A stretch of 54,220 nt of DNA from a virus: positions 1 through 54,220 of the IMG/VR virus record IMGVR_UViG_3300020222_000028, one strand, 5' to 3'. This document shows positions 12,060 to 20,519 of the stretch, in pieces. The notes beneath the pieces were generated by a model, which saw only the letters and a program-made list of their open reading frames with translations, did not search any database and was not told the DNA's origin. Made by a program: the position numbers and the translations under genes. Each line of letters opens with the position of its first letter. Position 1 is the stretch's first letter.

Positions 12060-13676
12060 ATGACTAAAGAAGTACAATTTAGAAGGGGTACTACAACCCA
12101 GCACAGCACCTTCACAGGTGCTCTTGCTGAGGTAACCGTTGATACTGATAAAAAGGTTGTCGTAGTACACGACGGTGTGACTGCTGGTGGGCAGGAGATG
12201 GTAGGTAGGACCGCTACACAAACACTCACAAATAAAACGCTCACCTCCCCGACTATTTCTGGTGGAACGATTAATAACGCTTCCGTTGGTGCTACTACCA
12301 GAGGTACTGGTGCATTTACAGCACTGGATGCAAATGGAAACGTCATTCTCGGTAGCGATACTGCTGATACTGTTACTATTAACGGTACTGTCAACAGTAC
12401 CCTCATTCTTGGAGATGGAGTTCAGATTCATGGTCCATCTACTCTAGTTATTGACCCAGCTGTTGTTGGAGATGATACTGGCACGGTTCAAATCAAAGGT
12501 AACCTAGAAGTTCTTGGAACTACTACTACTATTGATTCAACCACAGTCACATTCAACGATCCTTTGATTGTTTTGGGTGATGGATTGACAACTTCTGCAG
12601 AAGTAAATACTGGTGGTTTTACTCTAGGTACTACTGGCATCAGTATCAAATACAATAATACTGATACGAGATTTGACTGCACCGAAAGTATTGCTCTTGC
12701 ATCTGGCAAGTCATTAATCATCGGATCAACTACTGTCCTCACTGGTACTACAGTGTTTGGAAAAACTATTGGCGGAACAAACGCAGGTGATATTGTTTCT
12801 ATTGATGGAACACAAACACTAACAAATAAAACTTTAACAGCACCTAGGTTTGTCAATGATGGTTTTATTGCTGATAGTAATGGCAATGAGTTGATTGAGT
12901 TTGGCGTTGTTGCTGACGCGGTAAACGAAGTAAAGATCACCAACGCTGCAACTGGAGTTACTGGTCCTCTTATTCAATCAATCGGTGAAACAAACGTAGA
13001 TCTTCGTATCGGTGCTGCTGGCACTGGTGATATTGTTTTATCAAATGCTTTAAAGCCCCTCGCTGGTACAACAACAAAAGCACCTATTCATTTTACTGCA
13101 GGTTCAGAACTTTCTACTACAACAGCTGGTGCTTTTGAATATAATGGTACTCAGTTTTTCTTAACAAATGCTGATACCACAAACGGTAAAAAATATGTAG
13201 AAGCACTAGCACGTTACCAAGTAACAGCAAACCAAAGTTCTATTACTGGTACTTCTATTACTGATGTTTATGCTGCAAACAGTGCCTATTCTACTCTCGC
13301 TGGTGCTTATTATGAGATTGAATATCACATGTACTGGACTCGCGCAACAACTGCTGGTACTCACACATACACACTAGTAAGTACACAGAACTGGCAGTAT
13401 GCTGCATTGAGTGGCAATGGTTTACTAACTTCAGGAACAGCTGGTTTACACGTTAATACTGGTGCAGCTGGATCTCTTGCTCTTCCAGCATCTGCATCAA
13501 TGGCAATTGGCAACCATTACCATGTAGTTAGAGCATACTTCCAAGCAAACGCATCAACAGCAGGAAACATTCGTCTTCGTGTAACATCCTCCGCTAACGG
13601 TATTACACTTCAAAGAGGAAGTTTCTACGTTGTTAGAAGACTACCAGCGGGAAGCATCGGTACATTCGTTGCTTGA
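12060..13676 (+). CDS. Tail-fibre-like protein with fibre-head N-terminus (538 residues)
   Basis: Residues 1-45 match the orphan domain at 5190 (V-Q-F-R-R-G-T-T-x2-H, FTGALAE, VDTDKK, VVHDG), a typical phage fibre attachment domain. Next come TQTLTNKTLTSPTISGG shaft motifs near residues 52-70 and 245-260, as in many trimeric fibres. A domain from about residue 150 (LEVLGTTTTIDSTTVTF) and a C-terminal part (KAPIHFTAGSELSTT, then GAFEYNGTQFF) both recur in the 1,773-residue protein at 15145. The end is probably a receptor- or glycan-binding tip, by analogy. The ribosome site is TAGGA before ATG 12060, and a strong terminator follows at 13698. A fibre role is likely; the receptor is unknown. Confidence 0.8.
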   Translation: MTKEVQFRRGTTTQHSTFTGALAEVTVDTDKKVVVVHDGVTAGGQEMVGRTATQTLTNKTLTSPTISGGTINNASVGATTRGTGAFTALDANGNVILGSDTADTVTINGTVNSTLILGDGVQIHGPSTLVIDPAVVGDDTGTVQIKGNLEVLGTTTTIDSTTVTFNDPLIVLGDGLTTSAEVNTGGFTLGTTGISIKYNNTDTRFDCTESIALASGKSLIIGSTTVLTGTTVFGKTIGGTNAGDIVSIDGTQTLTNKTLTAPRFVNDGFIADSNGNELIEFGVVADAVNEVKITNAATGVTGPLIQSIGETNVDLRIGAAGTGDIVLSNALKPLAGTTTKAPIHFTAGSELSTTTAGAFEYNGTQFFLTNADTTNGKKYVEALARYQVTANQSSITGTSITDVYAANSAYSTLAGAYYEIEYHMYWTRATTAGTHTYTLVSTQNWQYAALSGNGLLTSGTAGLHVNTGAAGSLALPASASMAIGNHYHVVRAYFQANASTAGNIRLRVTSSANGITLQRGSFYVVRRLPAGSIGTFVA

Positions 13677-13697
13677 TATTTACTTACATTTTCCGAG

Positions 13698-13723
13698 TCC
13701 CTCCTTATGGGGGGATTTTTTTT
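13698..13723 (+). terminator. Rho-independent terminator after the fibre-like gene
   Basis: A 7-bp stem (TCCCTCC with GGGGGGA, one G-U pair) and TTAT loop are followed by eight T residues at 13716-13723. The last T is also the first base of a TATAAATA late promoter. Confidence 0.88.
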
Positions 13724-13730
13724 ATAAATA
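13723..13730 (+). promoter_or_regulatory. Late promoter TATAAATA fused to the terminator
   Basis: A perfect TATAAATA starts in the terminator T-tract and lies 36 bases before the ATG at 13766. It would restart late transcription for the 230-, 218- and 1,773-residue proteins. Confidence 0.78.
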
Positions 13731-13765
13731 TCTATGAAACATTATGGGGGGGAGAGTGAACCTTC

Positions 13766-14458
13766 ATGGCACTAGAAAACAAAAACTTTTCTGTTAAGAA
13801 TGGTTTATCCATTATTAACACTGAAGTAATCAGCGTAGACAGAAAAGCAAAAAATCTCACGTTTGATACTGCCGATTCTAATACATTAAAGTTAAATGGG
13901 AATCAGTTAGTAGCATCAGGTGCAGGAACATCTACTATTACTATACCAAGTGTCACTGATACATTGGTTGCTAAGAATACTGTAGATACTCTTACTAATA
14001 AAACACTTGATGATTTTGTTGTTCTAGGGACAATGACTGTTAATGGTTCTTATGGAACCGAAGGACAGATTTTGAAAGCAACAGGAAATGGAATGACGTG
14101 GGCAGATACATTCAATGGTCTACCTAGATTTGTTCCCAAAACTGCCAATTTTGTTGCAGAATCTCAAGGTCTATATTTAGTTGATTCTTCAAATAATACT
14201 ATTGAAATAACTTTACCTGATACAACAGAAATAGATTTATCGACAGGATTATATAAAGTTGAAAAAGGAGAAGGTATTGAGTTTATTGATGCTAAGGGTA
14301 TGTGGGGAATAAACTTCGTTAGATTAATATTAGGAGATAACACATCAAAATTTATTAACGCAGCAAACATTGAAGATGTCGAATATATATTCGATGTTTC
14401 TAACGTAATCGTTAGAGTTGTTTGGGATGGAGTATTTTGGAGAGTATTCTCAAAGTAA
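13766..14458 (+). CDS. Small fibre-like structural protein (230 residues)
   Basis: The start MALENKNFSVKNGLSI is typical of cyanophage structural proteins. One TNKTLDDFVVLGTMTVNG shaft-type motif lies near residues 76-93, and a GQILKATGNGMTWAD motif near 99-113. Both patterns are common in phage fibre and collar-like proteins. The C-terminal half has no motif I recognise and ends VIVRVVWDGVFWRVFSK, with a mixed beta pattern. The ribosome site is GGAGAG, nine bases before ATG 13766. It shares a transcript with the next two genes. It may be a short fibre or an accessory of the 1,773-residue protein; this is inferred from context. Confidence 0.68.
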   Translation: MALENKNFSVKNGLSIINTEVISVDRKAKNLTFDTADSNTLKLNGNQLVASGAGTSTITIPSVTDTLVAKNTVDTLTNKTLDDFVVLGTMTVNGSYGTEGQILKATGNGMTWADTFNGLPRFVPKTANFVAESQGLYLVDSSNNTIEITLPDTTEIDLSTGLYKVEKGEGIEFIDAKGMWGINFVRLILGDNTSKFINAANIEDVEYIFDVSNVIVRVVWDGVFWRVFSK

Positions 14459-14469
14459 GGAGAAAATAA

Positions 14470-15126
14470 ATGGCACTATATTTAAGTAGTGATTTATCTG
14501 GTTCTAGCTCTAGTTTTGGAGGTGGTAGTGGTAACATTAGTTCAGTTATTAGAACTACTACTAGTTGGTACTTTCATGCTTTAAGAAGAGATTCTGAAGG
14601 CATGTTGTATTACAACACCCTAAGACCAACTGATCCTGGAACTATTGATGTTTTCAACGAAGAAAATACACAGTTGTCGGATTTATTAGATGGCATAGAT
14701 AACGTAGATGCTAGATCTCCTATTTTGAGATTAAACTTATTGGCGGGTGGAACTAAAGTTGCTTCAGAGGCAAATGAAACATATTCAGTAAATAGTTTAG
14801 TATCTAACAATACAGGAAAAAATTTATCTTTAAATATTACTAGAGATGCTGAAGGTGTTATTAACAATATAGAAATAGTGAATGGTGGTAATGATTTTGC
14901 TTTAAAAGATCAAATCATTGTTTCGTCATCTTTGATCAAGGAAGAAAACTCCCAATCTGATTTATACTTAGAAGTAAGCGAACTAGTAAAAACATATTCA
15001 AACTCACCATCTGATAAATATCAACAGTATAGATTTGATGCGAGAAAAATTTCATATTATATTGACAATGAAGGATATTTGGTTGCTAAGTTTGGAAACC
15101 ACGATTATTCACAAGGACCACAATAA
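14470..15126 (+). CDS. Unknown protein of the fibre gene block (218 residues)
   Basis: I do not recognise this family. The N-terminus MALYLSSDLSGSSSS is Ser/Gly-rich. The middle is hydrophilic and includes a turn VINNIEIVNGGNDFALKD of a type seen in beta-rich structural proteins. There is no signal peptide, membrane segment or catalytic motif. The start has a good AAGGAGA ribosome site that overlaps the upstream stop region, and the gene sits 18 bases before the 1,773-residue gene. Position suggests a virion component or a fibre assembly factor. Confidence 0.6.
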   Translation: MALYLSSDLSGSSSSFGGGSGNISSVIRTTTSWYFHALRRDSEGMLYYNTLRPTDPGTIDVFNEENTQLSDLLDGIDNVDARSPILRLNLLAGGTKVASEANETYSVNSLVSNNTGKNLSLNITRDAEGVINNIEIVNGGNDFALKDQIIVSSSLIKEENSQSDLYLEVSELVKTYSNSPSDKYQQYRFDARKISYYIDNEGYLVAKFGNHDYSQGPQ

Positions 15127-15144
15127 CAACAGGAAGTACTAAAA

Positions 15145-18100
15145 ATGGCTGAATTTAGACTAGGTAGATTAAAGTTCAACTGGACTGGAGCATGGCAACC
15201 AAACCGTGCTTATGTACTGGACGATATCATCTCCTTCAAAGGCAACACCTATGTCTGTGTTGTCAATCACACTTCCGCTGCTAGCCAGGAAGCATGGGAA
15301 GATACAGATCTTAACGCAAGTCCAGCGGCAAAATGGGAACTCTATGTTCCTGGTGTCAGAAACGCTGGTGCGTGGACTCCAAATACCTTCTACGCAAGTC
15401 AGGATCTTGTGAGGTATGGTGGCAACATTTATATCTGTAAAGATAATCATACTTCCCCTTCTAACGAGAATCTTTTTTACCTAACCAACTTTGCTGGTAA
15501 CTGGGATCTGTTTCTTTATGGAAATGAAAATAAAGGAACTTGGCAAGCAACTACTTGGTATAAAGTCAACGATTTAGTAAAATACGGAAATAATATTTAT
15601 CTCTGTAATATTGGTCACACTTCGACAACAGCATTTGATATTACTAAGTTTAGTATATTTTTAGAAGCAGTTAAGTTTGAAGATAGTTGGAGCAATGACG
15701 TAGAATATCAACCAGGAGATATTGTTCTCTTTGGTGGTTATTCATACACCGCAAAAACTATTAATATAAACAAACAACCAAACAACTATGTAAACACTGA
15801 TTGGGAAGTAATCAGTGTCGGTTTTGATGCCAAGGGTATCTACAATTCAGCAACCATTTATGTTCCTGGAGATGTTGTAAGATATGGTGGTAATACTTTT
15901 GTAAAACTATTAACTAGTGTTGCTGGTGTTGCTCCCTCAGAATCTGGAGATGGTGCTCTCAAGTGGAGTTTGATTTCCGAAGGTCTTTCATATAAAAATG
16001 AGTGGGATAATCTGACCACTTATCAAAAGAATGATGTTGTAACATCAGCTTCGAGTACTTATGTTAGTATTGCATACAATAACACTGGAAGAGACCCTGG
16101 AACTAATGACGCAGATGGGTTCTGGGCAGTTGTTGCACGCGGAGATGAAGAGAGTACTATTACTGTTAAAGGTGATTTACTTTATAGAGCAACTGCTACC
16201 AATGCAAGATTACCAATCGGCAATCCTGGTCAAATCTTGTATGCCACAGAAAATGGCATTCCTGGATGGGGAAATGCAAAGACTAGAAAAGTATACTTCG
16301 TAACTCTAGATGGGGAAGATGATTTTTCTGAGGGTTATGGTGGTTCTATCGGCAGATCGTTTAGAACTGTAAAATATGCTACACAGATTGCCGCACAAGA
16401 AGGATGCGATGAGCAGAATCCTGCAACCATTTATGTAAAAGCTGGTGTTTATGACGAGCAGTGTCCCATCACTGTGCCACCTTATTGCTCTGTCGTTGGT
16501 GATGACAGTAGAGGAACTATTATTGAGCCTGGTCCTGGGGTCAGTCATATTCAAAAACTAATCATTGCTTCTACTTGTTTATTAAAACCAGGAGATACTT
16601 TAACGGTAAATACTCTTGCTGGCGCAACAAGAACTGCTAGAGTTCTTCACTTTGCTGATACAGACGCAACTCCTGTTGGTTCTGGGGAAGCAAATAGAAA
16701 GAAAATGGTTTATGTTGAAAGAATCGCAGGTGGTCCTATCATTGACACTGACACTTTCCTAAATGGAACTAACTTAGGTACTGCTCCTCAAGTAGATATA
16801 GTTTCGGTAGAAAATCTAGATAACACAAAAGCAACATTATTCTTCCTTTCGGAAGGTGTAATGCTAAAAGATTTAGTATTTAATAACCCAGATTTAGATG
16901 CAGGTTTTATCAAACCAGATATCACTGGATTAACGATCGAAGAACAGATTACAGATCAACTTGCAGATATTACAAAATCCCAAGTTGGATTTGTGTTCTT
17001 CAGAATCAATCCATTCCTCGTTTCACAAACAATCATTAAGAGTCCTTATATCTATAGTTGTGCATCTTATTGTCACAAAGGTATAGGTGCTATTGTTGAT
17101 GGTTCGGTTAACGAAGGAAAAGATCACCCTTCACACTTTGCTTCAGGTCACCAAAGTTTACTATTTGGTAACGTAACTCAATTCCCAGAAGACGGTGTTG
17201 CTATTTGGTGTAAAGATAACGGAAACTCTGAGATTGTTTCTTGCTTCACTTATTATTCTCATATTGGTTACGCTTGCTCTGGTGGCGCTCGTATGCGTTC
17301 ACTCGGAGGAAACAACTCATGGGGTAACTTCGGATGTTCCGCTAGAGGATTTGACCCAACCGAAATTCCTTTAGAAGCAACTATTCGTGGTACTGAGTTA
17401 AACTTCTACAATGCAGCAACAACTGCTGCAGAAACAGCAACTGTTAATGGTAACTTAGTATTAGGGACCATTACTCAGTCAGGAAAAGTGAATGGAGATT
17501 TCCAAGTTGGTTCTATTATTTCCAACGAAGGAGTTGCAAATGATACTGGTATTACTGACGTTGTTGGTAATGGAACAACTGCTACGGTTTCTTTTAATAC
17601 TAAACCATTCAATCCTTTCGTGATTGGCAAAAAGATTACTATCAGTGGTGTATCAAACAATGCTTTCAACGGAACTTTCACTATTACTGGTGTAGTAGGA
17701 ACTCAGGGTGTTATTACTGGTGTTCAGTTTGCTTCGACCACAACTGCTACTTCTTTAGGTTCAGGTGGTACTGTAAGACCTGCATTAGGAAAAGCAAGAG
17801 TTCTTTATGTTCTTGCTGGTAATGATTATACTAAAGTTCTCATTGAACCTATTACTGGATTTATTGGCGATGGACAAAGATGTGCTCAGATTACTGGAGC
17901 AGATCCAAACAATCCACCTCCAGTAAGTATTCCAGCAGCATCAACTGTTATTGCAAATAGTCAGTATCCTGCTGCTGACAATAGTACTAGTGCTGCAAAC
18001 CGAGCAACAAGAGGAGCTAAGTTTGCTGTTATTAATCTACCAGAAAAACCAAAGATTACTAGTGCTGTAACTTTTGCCAACAGTGGTGATAATATCAACT

Positions 18101-20466
18101 ATGTTGTTCAAGAGATTGAAAATTATAGCGATGGTCCATCTGCATCATTCAAAACTCTTGACGTAACTAGAACAGCAAGTTTACAAAACAGTGTTGTTAC
18201 TATTCCAATCGCTAAAACTGGTACTTTCCCAAATGGCGTTAATGTAGCAGCAGAGACTCATGTTGGTGGAACTGATATTTCTCTTTACAGTTTATTAACT
18301 GGCGCCAACAATCAAGTAGTTATTGATAATCCTGGAGATTTGTTAACTTCAACTTCAGCAACCAACATCAATATTCTAAATCCAGAAAGAGTAACTAATG
18401 CTTTACAAACTTACAATACTGCATCAACGACTCTATATCTATTAGTTGGAAATGAGTTGATGCTACCATCGACGGTTACCGATGATGCATTTAATAGCTA
18501 TGTAACTGTTACTAGAGGTCAAGAAGGTACGATTGCACAAGAGCACGCAGACCAAGATTCCCCCAACTTCCCACAAAATGCTGTTGTTAGATTTGTAGTT
18601 AAGTACACTCCAGTTACTACACTTCGTCAAGATGCAAATAATCTATCTAATGTTTTAACCTACAGTACATTAACTGGTAATGGAGGTTTACCTGTATTCT
18701 CATTTACAGATCAAGAAGGTTCACCAACAAAAACTATTGTTGAGGGAGATTTTATTAAGATTGATAACGAGTTTTTCCGAGTTGATTTGAAGACTTCGGC
18801 AAATCCAGGAACTGCTATTCTCACATTTTTCCCAGTAAAACTAATACCCGAAGCAAGTGGAAATGAGATACGGATTCGTTATCGCTACAGTCAGATTCGC
18901 CTAACTGGTCATGACATGCTTGAGATTGGAACTGGTGGTATTGCTACCACTAACTTCCCAGATGAGCCACTTGTCCGACCAGATGAAACTAGGGAAACTA
19001 ACTTTATTGCTCCTGCTAGAATTTATTATGTAACTACCAATCAAGATGGAAACTTTAAGGTCGGTCAGTTCTTTAGGATTGACCAAGCAACTGGTAAGTC
19101 AACTATTGATGCTTCAACCTTTGACCTAACTGGTTTATCAAACTTACAGTTTGCTTTACCAGATGGAACTAAAGTTGGTGTAGAAATTAATAAGTTTGAT
19201 GCAGATGGTACTTTAGGTGGTAGTGAAACTAGTGATTCATTTGTACCTACCCAAAAGGCAGTTAAAACCTATGTAGATACTAACTTTATTAACTCAAATG
19301 ATGATGTTACGGTTGGTTCCGAGCTATTAAGCAGGAACTTAACTGTAAACGGTAATACTAATATTACTGGCGATACAATCATTGGTGGAAGTTTACAGGT
19401 TAGTGGTACTACTACCAGTGTTAATACTACAGAACTTGTGGTAGAAGATGTTAATATTACTCTTGCTGCTGGTAATGTTACGGGAGACTCTGCTATTCAG
19501 GGTGCTGGTTTAACTATCAAAGGAACTATTGATAAAACTATTACATATGATGGTCTTGGTGATCTTGGAAGATTTGCAGTTAGCGAAAATGTTCTTCTTG
19601 CTCCTGGCAAATATATTGCTTCAAAACCAGCATTGGCAGATGGTACTGGAGTTTTAGCAACGGAAGAAATTATGATCGATACTAATGTCAGTGGATCCAC
19701 TGGTATTGGTCTTGTATTCCCAACTATTGCTCAGTTAGATATTGGTAATTCTTCAACTGCTATTACTCTTGGTGGTACATCTGGAACTACTTCAGTAAGA
19801 AATAGTTTGGTTCTTCCATCTGGAACCACTACACTAGCTCCAATGAGGTTTACTCCAACAGGTGCTGCTCTACTCACAACCGCACTGCAAGGTGGTTTTG
19901 AATATAACCAGATTGCATTCTATGCAACCCCAACTACTGAAAGTGGAAGAGGAATCATTCTCGCTCCACATATCCTGAGAGCTGCTGCAGATTTTGCACA
20001 AACAGGCACAACTAACACTGTTAGAAACGTATTCAGTCCAACTACGGCGGATGCCGCTCCCCTCAGAGCAAATACATTATACAGATTTAGAGGTGTTTAT
20101 TATCTATCTAAATCAACCACAACATCTGGTACTTGGAACTTACTGTTTACTTTCACAAACACGCCATCTAACTTCCGTTACACTGCTATTGGAGCAAACT
20201 CAGCCTCATCAACGGCCGCCTTGATTATGAACACAACTGCTCAAACATCAACGGCAGTTACTCAAAATGTAACTAATAATCAGGATTGCGCCATACGGTT
20301 TGAAGGTTACTTTGTATCAAACGCAACAACTGGTGGAACATTAACTCCTCAGTTTAACAAGAGCGATGCGGCCAACGCAACTGTAACTACTCGTATTAAC
20401 TCATACTTTGAGATTCAAGCTATGGGTGCTGCCAACCCATCGATTATCGCGGGTAACTGGAGTTGA
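15145..20466 (+). CDS. Giant fibre-like protein: aromatic repeats, beta-helix and fibre tip (1,773 residues)
   Basis: Residues 1-330 hold about seven repeats with a W-x6-Y-x3-D-x-V-x-Y/F-x-G-x2-Y pattern, often followed by HTS, resembling small chitin- or sugar-binding modules. Near residues 385-480 comes a pectin-lyase-like start (KVYFVTLDGEDDF, SFRTVKYA, IYVKAGVYDE, VVGDD) and then a long right-handed-beta-helix-like region with SHIGYACSGGARMRSLGG near 704-721. An SGVSNNAFNG module lies near residue 832. From about residue 1413 a domain (LQVSGTTTSVNTTELVV) and the C-terminus (LAPMRFTPTGAALLTT, GGFEYN) match the fibre-like protein at 12060. This looks like a host-surface polysaccharide-binding, possibly depolymerising, tail protein. 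Enzyme activity is not shown by the sequence. Confidence 0.78.
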   Translation: MAEFRLGRLKFNWTGAWQPNRAYVLDDIISFKGNTYVCVVNHTSAASQEAWEDTDLNASPAAKWELYVPGVRNAGAWTPNTFYASQDLVRYGGNIYICKDNHTSPSNENLFYLTNFAGNWDLFLYGNENKGTWQATTWYKVNDLVKYGNNIYLCNIGHTSTTAFDITKFSIFLEAVKFEDSWSNDVEYQPGDIVLFGGYSYTAKTININKQPNNYVNTDWEVISVGFDAKGIYNSATIYVPGDVVRYGGNTFVKLLTSVAGVAPSESGDGALKWSLISEGLSYKNEWDNLTTYQKNDVVTSASSTYVSIAYNNTGRDPGTNDADGFWAVVARGDEESTITVKGDLLYRATATNARLPIGNPGQILYATENGIPGWGNAKTRKVYFVTLDGEDDFSEGYGGSIGRSFRTVKYATQIAAQEGCDEQNPATIYVKAGVYDEQCPITVPPYCSVVGDDSRGTIIEPGPGVSHIQKLIIASTCLLKPGDTLTVNTLAGATRTARVLHFADTDATPVGSGEANRKKMVYVERIAGGPIIDTDTFLNGTNLGTAPQVDIVSVENLDNTKATLFFLSEGVMLKDLVFNNPDLDAGFIKPDITGLTIEEQITDQLADITKSQVGFVFFRINPFLVSQTIIKSPYIYSCASYCHKGIGAIVDGSVNEGKDHPSHFASGHQSLLFGNVTQFPEDGVAIWCKDNGNSEIVSCFTYYSHIGYACSGGARMRSLGGNNSWGNFGCSARGFDPTEIPLEATIRGTELNFYNAATTAAETATVNGNLVLGTITQSGKVNGDFQVGSIISNEGVANDTGITDVVGNGTTATVSFNTKPFNPFVIGKKITISGVSNNAFNGTFTITGVVGTQGVITGVQFASTTTATSLGSGGTVRPALGKARVLYVLAGNDYTKVLIEPITGFIGDGQRCAQITGADPNNPPPVSIPAASTVIANSQYPAADNSTSAANRATRGAKFAVINLPEKPKITSAVTFANSGDNINYVVQEIENYSDGPSASFKTLDVTRTASLQNSVVTIPIAKTGTFPNGVNVAAETHVGGTDISLYSLLTGANNQVVIDNPGDLLTSTSATNINILNPERVTNALQTYNTASTTLYLLVGNELMLPSTVTDDAFNSYVTVTRGQEGTIAQEHADQDSPNFPQNAVVRFVVKYTPVTTLRQDANNLSNVLTYSTLTGNGGLPVFSFTDQEGSPTKTIVEGDFIKIDNEFFRVDLKTSANPGTAILTFFPVKLIPEASGNEIRIRYRYSQIRLTGHDMLEIGTGGIATTNFPDEPLVRPDETRETNFIAPARIYYVTTNQDGNFKVGQFFRIDQATGKSTIDASTFDLTGLSNLQFALPDGTKVGVEINKFDADGTLGGSETSDSFVPTQKAVKTYVDTNFINSNDDVTVGSELLSRNLTVNGNTNITGDTIIGGSLQVSGTTTSVNTTELVVEDVNITLAAGNVTGDSAIQGAGLTIKGTIDKTITYDGLGDLGRFAVSENVLLAPGKYIASKPALADGTGVLATEEIMIDTNVSGSTGIGLVFPTIAQLDIGNSSTAITLGGTSGTTSVRNSLVLPSGTTTLAPMRFTPTGAALLTTALQGGFEYNQIAFYATPTTESGRGIILAPHILRAAADFAQTGTTNTVRNVFSPTTADAAPLRANTLYRFRGVYYLSKSTTTSGTWNLLFTFTNTPSNFRYTAIGANSASSTAALIMNTTAQTSTAVTQNVTNNQDCAIRFEGYFVSNATTGGTLTPQFNKSDAANATVTTRINSYFEIQAMGAANPSIIAGNWS

Positions 20467-20476
20467 TAAATAAATA
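20465..20476 (+). promoter_or_regulatory. Two overlapping NATAAATA late-type boxes
   Basis: GATAAATA at 20465-20472 and AATAAATA at 20469-20476 overlap the stop of the 1,773-residue gene. With the perfect TATAAATA at 20485 they make three late-type boxes within 28 bases, all pointing at gene 13. Confidence 0.45.
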
Positions 20477-20484
20477 ACATGATT

Positions 20485-20492
20485 TATAAATA
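20485..20492 (+). promoter_or_regulatory. Late promoter TATAAATA of the neck module (gene 13)
   Basis: A perfect TATAAATA lies 28 bases upstream of the gene 13 ATG. By T4 spacing, transcription should begin near 20498. That point is at the end of the 5' arm of the hairpin at 20491-20512, so a late transcript would lack most of that arm. Confidence 0.78.
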
Positions 20493-20519
20493 CCTCTAGG
20501 AAACTAGAGGTATTTTTTT
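20491..20519 (+). terminator. Terminator hairpin that also covers the gene 13 ribosome site
   Basis: A perfect 9-bp stem (TACCTCTAG with CTAGAGGTA) and GAAA loop are followed by seven T residues, and the gene 13 ATG follows at once at 20520. The only Shine-Dalgarno candidate, AGAGG at 20506-20510, lies in the 3' arm. The structure can stop upstream transcripts and would also block translation of read-through RNA. Confidence 0.85.

Noticed and set aside
5190-13676. Diversity-generating retroelement linked to the Mtd-like head domains
   Set aside because: No reverse transcriptase, template repeat or variable repeat pair was seen. The resemblance is limited to the fibre-head domain.
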